Shown: positions 1 through 6,762 of the stretch, one piece after another
How positions within the stretch are numbered: the stretch's first letter is position 1
Layout of the letters: every line of letters begins with the position of its first letter
DNA from: a virus
Length of the DNA: 28,455 bases
Virus record (IMG/VR): IMGVR_UViG_3300008051_000013
Span: 1 to 28,455 of that record
Strand: one strand, 5' to 3'
Program-made: the position numbers and the translations under genes
The notes under the pieces: model-generated
Seen by the model: the letters and a program-made list of their open reading frames with translations, nothing else
The model's database searches: none
Told to the model about the DNA's origin: nothing

Positions 1-123
1 AACTTCTTCAAAATCAAAATCCTGGTGTTCTCCATCTACTATTTCTTCTTCTACCAATTCCCAATCTTCAGGAATATCCTCCCCAAATTCTTCAATAAAA
101 GATTCTAATTCTGTCTTTTCTAC
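1..123. repeat. Terminal direct repeat, left copy
   Basis: Bases 1-123 are identical to 28333-28455. The repeat lies inside the portal reading frame, which continues without interruption when the ends are joined, so this is most simply the overlap of a circular assembly rather than a biological terminal repeat. The unit length would be about 28,332 bp. Confidence 0.95.
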
Positions 124-1347
124 TTTACTAAAATCTTCTCTTACTTCAACGTCTAAAGGTTTCAACCCCATTTCTGACCTTAGCTCATCCTCTGTCATGA
201 TTCCTTTTAAGTCCTCTGATGTGAACTCTAAAGTAATTGGTTTTAACTGTACAAATTCAACAGGTAAATCCATGTCGTTTACTGAGAATATGGTTTGTAA
301 AGTATTTTTGATATTTAACTGGAACGGCATAATTACCGTATTAAGATAAAAATTAAAAGCCGAATTAAGTTCATCAACATTTGATCCTAATCCTGTATCG
401 TTTTTAATACCCATAAGCATAGGGCTTGTTACACGATGTCCTGTGAGGATATTTTGAACTAGTAGCTCTTGGAGTGCTAAATATTGTTTATCTGCGTCAG
501 AAACGCTTATAGGCGTAATTTCAGGCGTTCTAGTACGGTCATCTGAGAAACTTAAAATAAATTTCCCACTATTAGACGCTCCTGTGAATTTTTCAGTAAG
601 ACTTTGCTCAATCTGAAAACGCTCCTCCTGTGTCGGTATGCCATTCGCAAAACTCACAAAGTATGAGCCGCTAAATCCGTTCTCTATATTGTTGAGATGA
701 AACTCTGCAACTTTTTGATCTACTAAAGCCCAGTTGTTTGCAGCAACATAATCTGGTGTGTGGTATATATCCATATTAGGACTATAAGATCCTGTGTATA
801 ATAATTGACTTGTTGCTGTTCTGTCATTTCTATTAAAAGCTGAAATAGGATAAGGTTTATGCGTTCTTGTGTTTGACCAGTCTGCCGAAATAAAATACGT
901 ATCTACTTGCCCTATTTCATTAGGTCTCCCTGCTCTTACTCTCTCAACAGGCACGTGATAGACTTCAGCGATTTGCGTTCTTTCACGATTCCAAATAATG
1001 TGTAAAGCATACGCCCCTTGTAACTTAAAGTCAAAAGCAACTTTCTTAATAACCTGATGTAAAGATTCTTTAGAATTTGCACTTCTTAGAAATTTCTTCA
1101 ATCTCACATAAGCATCTAAATTAGTATCTTCATCAGAAGCTATTAAGTCATCACCACCGATCATTTCCGCAGTAGCGTTTATAATTGCAGCATGAGTTGA
1201 AGAATTGTAATAAAGGTCTATAAGAAACTGAGGGTATAAGTTCCTCCAATTTTCAGTTCCATATTCTACATAGTCTTTCCCTCTTACTTCTTGTACTACT
1301 GGAGCTGTTGCTGTTTCTAGATTGATTGAGATAATATTGTCTTTCAT
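1..1347 (-). CDS. Phage portal protein, N-terminal part (gene crosses the window ends)
   Basis: The gene starts at ATG 1347 and runs off the left edge still open after 449 codons; it resumes in the same frame from circular position 28332 and stops at 27835, giving 614 residues. The portal is the dodecameric ring at the capsid vertex through which DNA is packaged and the tail attaches. The N-terminal 400 residues look like an HK97/PBSX-type portal: an early helical segment (YVEYGTENWRNLYP), a VIKKVAFDFKLQGAYALHI segment near residue 100, and a later LALQELLVQNILTGHRVTSP segment followed by an SAFNFYLNTVIMPFQ helix. The start is preceded by an A/T-rich leader (AAAATAAC), as for neighbouring genes. 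The following gene in transcription is the DUF6712 connector at 27832. An entirely different function is unlikely. Confidence 0.85.
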   Translation of the reverse strand, partial: MKDNIISINLETATAPVVQEVRGKDYVEYGTENWRNLYPQFLIDLYYNSSTHAAIINATAEMIGGDDLIASDEDTNLDAYVRLKKFLRSANSKESLHQVIKKVAFDFKLQGAYALHIIWNRERTQIAEVYHVPVERVRAGRPNEIGQVDTYFISADWSNTRTHKPYPISAFNRNDRTATSQLLYTGSYSPNMDIYHTPDYVAANNWALVDQKVAEFHLNNIENGFSGSYFVSFANGIPTQEERFQIEQSLTEKFTGASNSGKFILSFSDDRTRTPEITPISVSDADKQYLALQELLVQNILTGHRVTSPMLMGIKNDTGLGSNVDELNSAFNFYLNTVIMPFQLNIKNTLQTIFSVNDMDLPVEFVQLKPITLEFTSEDLKGIMTEDELRSEMGLKPLDVEVREDFSKVEKTELESFIEEFGEDIPEDWELVEEEIVDGEHQDFDFEEV

Positions 1348-1361
1348 GTTATTTTATTTTA

Positions 1362-2042
1362 TTATGGCATCAAACTTGCTAGTCTAGCATTTATATTAGC
1401 TGTTAAGGCTGTGCTAGTGGAGCTGTATACTTGTATCTCTGACATTTCACCATCAAAAGGATTACTACTTGGTTTTCTCGCTCCAATACCATCAACATCC
1501 GCAGTTCCTGATACTGAAGGAGTAGTTGATTGAGCAACCCCTTTCCAGTATAGGGTTAGCGTTCCACTTGATCTCGTTAAAACCATATAGGCTTCTTCAG
1601 TATAAGTACCACTATCTTTAGGAATGTCAGTATTTGCGCCACCATCAATTTTTACTCTTAAATTACTAGTAGTATTAAATCGAACAAACTCACCACTAGA
1701 AGTTAAATCTGCTACCACAACTCCTAAGCCTGCTGGCTTTATCTTTGCACCAATAGTAAAATCACCGCTTAAAGTTATTTGACCTGATGTTTGAAGATAG
1801 TTAGTAGCCGCAGGATCAAAAGTCAATACTCCACCTGAATAGGCAGGCTGATTACCAGCAGTTGCTTGAGCCATATCTATATTATTAGAAGAACTATCTG
1901 CCCAAGCACTTACATCAGAACCATTTAAAGTAATACCCACACCTTTTTGCCACCAAGCTTCAAGGCTTGATTCATCAGTAGGTTTCCAAGCACCCCCCTT
2001 ATTAGAGGAAACTAAACTCATTCCTAGTTTAAGAGATAACAT
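1362..2042 (-). CDS. LamG/concanavalin A-like jelly-roll protein (decoration or glycan binding)
   Basis: 226 residues. After a short N-terminal stretch, residues 20-215 have the layout of a laminin-G/ConA-like domain: SLEAWWQKGVGITLNGSDVSAW at the start, a WADSSSNNIDM turn, a YLQTSGQITLSGDFTIGAKI strand pair, and a closing FDGEMSEIQVY strand. Domains of this kind in Bacteroidetes phages are usually virion surface proteins that bind polysaccharide; this is inference from fold and position. It lies between the 91-residue protein (stop 4 bases upstream) and the portal gene, within the structural block. No signal peptide or membrane segment is visible. Whether it sits on the capsid or the tail cannot be told from sequence. 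Confidence 0.75.
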   Translation of the reverse strand: MLSLKLGMSLVSSNKGGAWKPTDESSLEAWWQKGVGITLNGSDVSAWADSSSNNIDMAQATAGNQPAYSGGVLTFDPAATNYLQTSGQITLSGDFTIGAKIKPAGLGVVVADLTSSGEFVRFNTTSNLRVKIDGGANTDIPKDSGTYTEEAYMVLTRSSGTLTLYWKGVAQSTTPSVSGTADVDGIGARKPSSNPFDGEMSEIQVYSSTSTALTANINARLASLMP

Positions 2043-2045
2043 ATC

Positions 2046-2321
2046 TTATGTAGTCGGTCCTTCGTGATAACCTACTCCAATTCCACTCGTGAGAGTTATC
2101 GCTGTCACGTTCATAAATAGTGTTGTAGACGCAGGTAAAGTCGTCTGCAAAGCACTTTCTCCTGTTGCATCTGCTACTGTAATTGAAGCTACCACACTTT
2201 CAACAGGAAAGAAAACACAATACCAGTCTTTACTTGTTTGTGCTGCTGTTGTGAAGATTTCTGTGCTACCATTTTTACCTAGCTGCTCAGTTAATAATTG
2301 TTGTACATTTTCTATTGCCAT
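2046..2321 (-). CDS. Small virion protein, possible capsid decoration or fibre subunit
   Basis: 91 residues, beta-rich, no cysteine cluster and no membrane segment. The C-terminal half reads ATGESALQTTLPASTTLFMN followed by VTAITLTSGIGVGYHEG, a pattern seen in small structural proteins of tailed phages in which a loop and a closing TLTSG strand form a compact beta-sandwich. The ATG is preceded by an A-run leader (AAAATAAAAAAAA). It sits tightly between the 234-residue structural protein and the LamG-like protein, so it is probably virion-associated. No specific family is recognised with confidence. Confidence 0.7.
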   Translation of the reverse strand: MAIENVQQLLTEQLGKNGSTEIFTTAAQTSKDWYCVFFPVESVVASITVADATGESALQTTLPASTTLFMNVTAITLTSGIGVGYHEGPTT

Positions 2322-2335
2322 TTTTTTTTATTTTA

Positions 2336-3040
2336 TTATCCGTAATATATATAATTCGTTTGTTCTATGTTTGCTATGATGTTTGCATTCACATCTGCTC
2401 CACCACCTGTAACTGTAACTGTTGGGTTCTCTGTGTAACCACTACCTGCATTAGTTAGAGTTACTGCTGTAATCTCTCCTCCTGATATATCAGCCGTTGC
2501 TGTTGCTTGTGTTATACAATCTCCTGTTATTGTTATAGTTGGATCGGAGGTATATCCTTCTCCACCATAGACAATTGTTAATGTTTGAACACTTTTTGCA
2601 TTTTGAGTATAAGTCACTTCTTCTGATCCTGTTGCTTCTTCTAAATATAATTTCCCTTTAGTTACTAATCCTTGCAATACACCTCTACCATTTGCTGCTG
2701 GTGTCAATACATCTAGCTCTGTTGCTGGCGCACTTCCTCTTTCAATGGTAACCTCTCCAATCCAACTTACTTCATAAGCTTCATATTTCCAATAACCTGC
2801 TGGTAATAAATTTATCTGACCTGCATATTTGCTAGGCGTTTCTGCATACTCAAACAAAAAATAAGTATATCTATCATAAATTGTTTCAGTTTTAGCATAA
2901 GCATACTCCACACTCCCATCCATATCATTAGTAAACTTAAACAAGTGCTTAATATTAGAAGAAGCTACAGAAGTATTAATCCTATTGTCTTCAGTTTGTA
3001 AGTACGTAGTTAAGTTAGTAGCTGTAATTGCTTGTATCAT
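2336..3040 (-). CDS. Virion-associated protein with two C-terminal GYT/PT-type repeats
   Basis: 234 residues in two parts. Residues 1-150 look like a structural domain (HLFKFTNDMDGSVEYAYAKT, then a Tyr/Trp-rich segment around YAGQINLLPAGYWKYEAYEV). Residues 155-225 contain two related beta repeats, one around IVYGGEGYTSDPTITITG and one around LTNAGSGYTENPTVTVTGGG. Such G-x-GYT-x-x-PT-x-T repeats recur in phage surface proteins and are often appended accessory domains. The gene begins a new transcriptional segment: a probable minus-strand terminator at 3084-3115 lies upstream and the leader carries the shared TCTATTATATA motif. Its place next to tail tube and decoration genes suggests a virion role; exact location unknown. 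Confidence 0.75.
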   Translation of the reverse strand: MIQAITATNLTTYLQTEDNRINTSVASSNIKHLFKFTNDMDGSVEYAYAKTETIYDRYTYFLFEYAETPSKYAGQINLLPAGYWKYEAYEVSWIGEVTIERGSAPATELDVLTPAANGRGVLQGLVTKGKLYLEEATGSEEVTYTQNAKSVQTLTIVYGGEGYTSDPTITITGDCITQATATADISGGEITAVTLTNAGSGYTENPTVTVTGGGADVNANIIANIEQTNYIYYG

Positions 3041-3042
3041 AT

Positions 3043-3057
3043 ATTATATAATAGAAA
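3043..3057 (-). promoter_or_regulatory. TCTATTATATA leader element, copy 1
   Basis: On the minus strand, TTTCTATTATATAAT lies directly before the ATG at 3040. The 11-base core TCTATTATATA is identical before the starts at 6726, 16016 and 19032. It may be a translation-enhancing A/T leader or a promoter box producing an almost leaderless transcript. Confidence 0.5.
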
Positions 3058-3083
3058 AAACCCTTTTTTATTTGCCTTATAAA

Positions 3084-3115
3084 AGAAAAGAGTGACAATT
3101 AAGCCACCCTTCTCT
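3084..3115 (-). terminator. Probable intrinsic terminator downstream of the tail tube gene
   Basis: On the minus strand AGAGAAGGGTG pairs with CACTCTTTTCT across a 10-base central segment, giving 11 pairs including two G-U wobbles, followed by a T-rich stretch (TTTATAA). The same pairs would be A-C mismatches on the plus strand, so the structure belongs to minus-strand RNA. It lies in the 105-base gap between the tail tube gene (stop 3146) and the gene starting at 3040. Confidence 0.7.
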
Positions 3116-3145
3116 AAGAAATATATGAAAACTACTAATTAATTT

Positions 3146-3712
3146 CTAATTAGAATCAACCCCTCCTAACGTAAACCCTGCATTGTCAAATGGGTTTGTA
3201 GTATAATCAGGTACGAATTGGAACGGTTTTTGCTCTAAACCATCGAAGGTTAAAGTATAACCTGAACGGTCTCCCCATGCAGCACCACTATCCATAGTCC
3301 CTGCGTTTAATTCCATACCATTTACACTTCCTAAACAAACTATCACGTCATGTCCTGTAGCTGTTACTGTTTGATTTAACTGTGCAAATATTATTACTTT
3401 AGTTGCTCCTAATAATTTAACTTCATTCTGATCTTCTTTCGTCAGACGATTAAGTATAATGTTCACCGTTGGTGTGTAAAATATCGTTCCATTTTCACGT
3501 GAGCCTGTAATAGTGTCTGTAAGACTAGCAACGCCCAATGGCATTGTGTATCTATAAAGCATATTACTACCCATCTCTAAATCAGTAATTTCACCATTTG
3601 CTGTTGGTATTGAAGTCACTTGATCATAAACCGCAAAATAGATATATTTTATTCCTCCTGATATACGATTACAATCTAATCCTCTACCTTTTGTTAAAGT
3701 TCCGCATGCCAT
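3146..3712 (-). CDS. Major tail tube protein (probable)
   Basis: 188 residues. The N-terminus (MACGTLTKGRGLDCNRISGG followed by IKYIYFAVYDQV) matches the pattern of Bacteroidetes phage tail tube proteins: a Cys-containing start, then a GIKYIYFA strand. The middle has SLTDTITGSRENGTIFYTPT and a later LGSVNGMELNAGT segment, typical of the alternating strands and loops of the tube fold. The protein would polymerise around the tape measure to form the non-contractile tail; no sheath gene is visible. The gene follows the capsid gene with a stem-loop in between and is followed by a probable terminator, consistent with a highly expressed cistron. A minor capsid role cannot be excluded. Confidence 0.7.
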   Translation of the reverse strand: MACGTLTKGRGLDCNRISGGIKYIYFAVYDQVTSIPTANGEITDLEMGSNMLYRYTMPLGVASLTDTITGSRENGTIFYTPTVNIILNRLTKEDQNEVKLLGATKVIIFAQLNQTVTATGHDVIVCLGSVNGMELNAGTMDSGAAWGDRSGYTLTFDGLEQKPFQFVPDYTTNPFDNAGFTLGGVDSN

Positions 3713-3737
3713 ATTTTTTTATGTTTTAAAGGTTAAA

Positions 3738-3763
3738 GGAGTGAGAGCCGAAGCCCTCACTTC
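3738..3763 (-). terminator. cUUCGg-capped stem-loop after the capsid gene (attenuator or RNA processing/stability element)
   Basis: On the minus strand AGTGAGGGC pairs with GCTCTCACT around a TTCG loop closed by C-G, the extra-stable UUCG tetraloop arrangement; one pair is a G-U wobble that becomes a mismatch on the plus strand. The following tail CCTTTAACCTTT is only moderately T-rich, so it may attenuate or protect the capsid mRNA 3' end rather than fully terminate. Confidence 0.6.
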
Positions 3764-3778
3764 TATTAATTAGATTTA

Positions 3779-4690
3779 TTAATCTTGATGAACTATATCA
3801 GCACCAACTCCTAACTGAACACCTCCTGAGTAACGAGCAACTAATCTCATGTTGTCACTTCCGTCAAGAGCAGCCATGTCCATTAAAGATATACGAGTAG
3901 CGTCCGAAAGTAGGTCCGTCCCGTAAAATAAGTTTGACTTCTCTGCTGCTACTAACTGATTATCAGGCATTCCAGGACAAACTGCAATTTTATAGCCTTC
4001 AAATACAGGCTCATAATCACCATTCATATTGTAAGCATTAACATATCCTAAAGTAGATACTGCTGAAATATACATAGAATAAGTTTTATTATTCATATAG
4101 ATATGTAAGTCGTCTTTTCCTAAAACAGCAGGAATATTACCTGCCATATCAGTAGTTAAAGTTTGTAAGTTTGCTATAATGTTAGCTGCTGTATAAGCAC
4201 CTGAAGCTGTAGATCCTACTACTGTTCCGTCTACTGCAAAAATACCTGTTGTTGCAGTTAAGAATCCTTCAAATTCTCCATTTGTTGCTCCTGTTCCACT
4301 CCATACAGAATTTTCAGTTGCTTGTGCTATAATTTCTCCCATATAAGAGATTACATAGTCATCAAAAGATGCTGGAGGTGGTGATCCTGCTCCTGCTCTC
4401 ATTTGTAACGCCTCCCACGAATCCAAAAGATTTGCTTTACATAAATCAATGTTGATTTGTAGATTAGTTGGTTCTAAAACCTTTTCGGTAAGTGCAAGTG
4501 TTCCATAATCAGTAAAGTCACAAGTAGCATCTCTTACTACTGAACTTCCTGCTTGTCTTTGTATGTTAGACTTATACTTGATATTTTCTATCATAGTTAA
4601 AAAATCTAAACTTTTCGCTTCTTTTAGAGCTGCGGATACGTAGAATCCTGCTGCTTTTCCTGCGAAATTTGATGTTACATTAAATGCCAT
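3779..4690 (-). CDS. Major capsid protein (HK97-fold, probable)
   Basis: 303 residues, the usual length for a small HK97-type coat protein without a large pro-domain. The N-terminus (MAFNVTSNFAGKAAGFYVSA) is followed by a segment around YKSNIQRQAGSSVV; then come a long central domain and a C-terminal region (SNLFYGTDLLSDATRISLMD, then LVARYSGGVQLGVGADIV) resembling the P-domain end of coat proteins in Bacteroidetes phages. The gene follows an XkdF-like protease and an acidic scaffold-like gene, the standard head assembly order, and is followed by a stable stem-loop, consistent with strong expression. I assign the fold from pattern and context rather than from diagnostic catalytic residues. 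Confidence 0.8.
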   Translation of the reverse strand: MAFNVTSNFAGKAAGFYVSAALKEAKSLDFLTMIENIKYKSNIQRQAGSSVVRDATCDFTDYGTLALTEKVLEPTNLQINIDLCKANLLDSWEALQMRAGAGSPPPASFDDYVISYMGEIIAQATENSVWSGTGATNGEFEGFLTATTGIFAVDGTVVGSTASGAYTAANIIANLQTLTTDMAGNIPAVLGKDDLHIYMNNKTYSMYISAVSTLGYVNAYNMNGDYEPVFEGYKIAVCPGMPDNQLVAAEKSNLFYGTDLLSDATRISLMDMAALDGSDNMRLVARYSGGVQLGVGADIVHQD

Positions 4691-4717
4691 AATTTTTTAT
4701 TTTTTTAGTTATTAATA

Positions 4718-5425
4718 TTATTTATTTAAGTTATATAAGAACTTCTCTTGCTTAGACAACTTATTGTATTCTTTTCTGCTTAGTGTAGGTCTATCTGCAC
4801 TAAATTTGTTTGTGTTAATTGGTGCATCAGCAGGTGATTCTGCTAATTCCGTTTTAAGTTTTTTATTCTCAGCTTTTATTGCTTCAATTTCTTCTGCTGA
4901 AAATTCAATTGTTTCTGTTGTTTTAGTTGTTTTGGTTCTTGGGTTTGTAGAAGGCTCTACTACTTCTTCAGCCATTTCTTCTACTTCATCATCACCACCT
5001 ACTTTTTCTCTTTTAAGATCAGCTACTGCATCTTCTAAGTTTTGGATACGCTTTTCCATCCCAGCCCAATCCTCAACGTCAGCTTCTTCTTTTCTATCAT
5101 CATCTTCGGGAGCTAATTCAACCGCTTCTTCAGATAATTCTTCAGCAGTTTCTTCTTCCTCAGTTTCTGATTCCATAACTTCAGCAACCACGCCTTCAGT
5201 CTCCACTCTAAAAGACACCCCTTCTTCAGTCTTGTAAGTTCCGATTGGTAAAAGTATCGTTGTTCCGTCTTCTGTTAATACTGAGATATCTACCCCAGTT
5301 TCTAATTCCTCAGCAGTAGAAACAAAGATTGTACCATCTTCGCTCTTAGCCTGCCAAGCTAATGTAATTTCTTTCTCAGCTTTGTTTAAGCCAAGCGCTA
5401 CTAGTATTTGTTCTTTTAAATCCAT
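4718..5425 (-). CDS. Scaffold-like acidic coiled-coil head protein
   Basis: 235 residues. Residues 1-80 form a small beta-rich domain (ITLAWQAKSEDGTIFVSTAE); residues 84-155 are extremely acidic with long Glu/Asp runs; then come a Thr/Lys-rich linker (NPRTKTTKTTETIEFS), a helical segment (EEIEAIKAENKKLKTELAES) and a basic end (SRKEYNKLSKQEKFLYNLNK). Charge-segregated, helical, low-complexity proteins encoded between a head protease and the capsid gene are usually scaffolds that guide procapsid assembly and are then degraded. The basic tail would be the coat-binding end by analogy with other scaffolds; that is inference. The leader holds a near copy of the TCTATTATATA motif 13 bases before the ATG. 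Confidence 0.65.
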   Translation of the reverse strand: MDLKEQILVALGLNKAEKEITLAWQAKSEDGTIFVSTAEELETGVDISVLTEDGTTILLPIGTYKTEEGVSFRVETEGVVAEVMESETEEEETAEELSEEAVELAPEDDDRKEEADVEDWAGMEKRIQNLEDAVADLKREKVGGDDEVEEMAEEVVEPSTNPRTKTTKTTETIEFSAEEIEAIKAENKKLKTELAESPADAPINTNKFSADRPTLSRKEYNKLSKQEKFLYNLNK

Positions 5426-5456
5426 AAGTTCTTTTTTAATATAATAGAATAGTTAG

Positions 5457-6065
5457 TTACTTTGTTTGATTTTCGTTTATTATTTCATTTAAAGCTGATA
5501 GTATTTCTTCGTCAGTTGGAGTTTCTTTTTGCATAGATTCAAATTTATTAGTAAAGTAACCTTCTATTGAAAGCCCTTTAAGTTCTCCTGCTTTTATCTT
5601 TTGCCAAAGTTCTTCGTTTTCTATCTTCATTTTAACAAACCAAGTTCCATTAGGCAAATCAAACCCATACATTTTTGACTTATCACTATCACCTTCTTTA
5701 ATCCAACTCTCAACGGTTAAAACTCCTGAAACTCTCTCATTGTGTTCGTGAGTAGCTTTGTGATGGTTGTTATGTCTTAAATATAACTCAGACGCCTTAC
5801 GTACAGTCTCAGGGCTAAAATAAACATAGTAATCTGAATCTGTATTAGGGTCATATCTAAATATCTGCTTGTTAGGTATAAGTGCAGGACTAACTAGCAT
5901 ACGCTTTTCTTCATCTACCTTAGCAAATGTCAAGTTGTTTTTTTCTTTACCGAAAAATACAAAGTCTTGCTCTATTGCAGGTGAGTTTACTAAAGAGATA
6001 GCATCAATAGCTAGTTCTTGACTATCATCTGCTATTACTAATTCTACTATTTTAGTCTCCTTCAT
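5457..6065 (-). CDS. XkdF-like prohead serine protease
   Basis: 202 residues with the layout of the XkdF-like putative serine protease domain: DAISLVNSPAIEQDFVFFGK at residues 21-40, LVSPALIPNKQIFR at 57-70, a histidine-containing segment THEHNERVSGVLTVESW at 105-121, a GTWFVKMKI strand at 140-148 and LKGLSIEGYF at 162-171. H106/H108 and the serines near 113-120 or S166 are candidates for catalysis, but I cannot assign the triad. The protein would process scaffold and coat during prohead maturation. It lies immediately before the scaffold-like and capsid genes and directly follows the 219-residue gene. Confidence 0.8.
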   Translation of the reverse strand: MKETKIVELVIADDSQELAIDAISLVNSPAIEQDFVFFGKEKNNLTFAKVDEEKRMLVSPALIPNKQIFRYDPNTDSDYYVYFSPETVRKASELYLRHNNHHKATHEHNERVSGVLTVESWIKEGDSDKSKMYGFDLPNGTWFVKMKIENEELWQKIKAGELKGLSIEGYFTNKFESMQKETPTDEEILSALNEIINENQTK

Positions 6066-6066
6066 A

Positions 6067-6726
6067 TTATTTATATCTTAATTGTAATGCGTCCAACTTG
6101 TTTATTTGACTTCTAAATTTATCAACAGGCACATCAACGCCTAAGGCTTTTCCTGCGCTTTCTACTTCACTGACAGCAGCTCTAAAATCTAATAGAAAAC
6201 TTTGTATAGCCCCTTTTTCTGATAATAAAGTTTGTTGTTCTTTTTGTAGTTTCTCTTTTAATTTTTCTTCTTTTTTAGCTGAATCACTATAAACTTTATA
6301 TGTTTTTTCAGACTTTTTAGCAGCGTCTTCTAATCTTTTTTCGTTTTGTTTCTTTACATCTGTAATATTGTCTAAAGAAGCGTCATATCCTTTTTTCCCT
6401 TCTTTTGTAAGCTCTTGTTGGTCTTCATAAGCAAATGTAGCATCTGTTTCTTTGTCTAATAATTTTCTAAATTTAGAATCTAACTTGTCAGCTTCTTTTG
6501 CTAATTTAGCTAAAGTCTTCATATCTTTAAAATCGAACCTTTGTGAATTTAAATTAAATTCTTTTAATTCTTTTTCGTATTCTTCATACGTCTTTTTTCC
6601 TAGTGGTGTTGGTTTCATCTTACTGTATTTATGATTAGCTGATTCACAGGCTTCTTTGGTAGCGTATTCACACTCACCTGTCTTACCCCATTTGTATTTT
6701 CCTTCTTTGCATTTAGTACACGGCAT
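6067..6726 (-). CDS. Cys-containing coiled-coil protein, probable head morphogenesis factor
   Basis: 219 residues. The first 40 hold a small Cys/His-rich patch (MPCTKCKEGKYKWGKTGECE, then CESANHKY) with Cys at about 3, 6, 19 and 28, followed by PTPLGKKTYEEYEKELKEF and a long Lys/Glu/Ala-rich coiled coil over residues 70-195. The C-xx-C start followed by a PTPLG-K-Y-EYEK segment looks like a Bacteroidetes phage accessory domain, but I recognise no named family. The gene precedes the XkdF-like protease with a one-base gap and follows the tape measure, so it could act at the head or as a tail-associated protein. The leader carries the TCTATTATATA element. Confidence 0.7.
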   Translation of the reverse strand: MPCTKCKEGKYKWGKTGECEYATKEACESANHKYSKMKPTPLGKKTYEEYEKELKEFNLNSQRFDFKDMKTLAKLAKEADKLDSKFRKLLDKETDATFAYEDQQELTKEGKKGYDASLDNITDVKKQNEKRLEDAAKKSEKTYKVYSDSAKKEEKLKEKLQKEQQTLLSEKGAIQSFLLDFRAAVSEVESAGKALGVDVPVDKFRSQINKLDALQLRYK

Positions 6727-6739
6727 ATTATATAATAGA
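6727..6739 (-). promoter_or_regulatory. TCTATTATATA leader element, copy 2
   Basis: TCTATTATATAAT abuts the ATG at 6726 on the minus strand, with only 2 bases between the core TCTATTATATA and the start codon. Confidence 0.5.
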
Positions 6740-6762
6740 TTTTTAGTTAATATATTTGATTT

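Noticed and set aside
4764-5237. Plus-strand open frame of 157 codons within the scaffold-like gene
   Set aside because: The Ser/Val-rich sequence is the complement of Glu-rich codons (GAA/GAG read as TTC/CTC and TCT/TCA); no start context or neighbours.
6751-6758. Another plus-strand TATATTTG box
   Set aside because: No TTG/TTTG at proper spacing upstream and no terminator downstream; shows that the box alone occurs by chance here.
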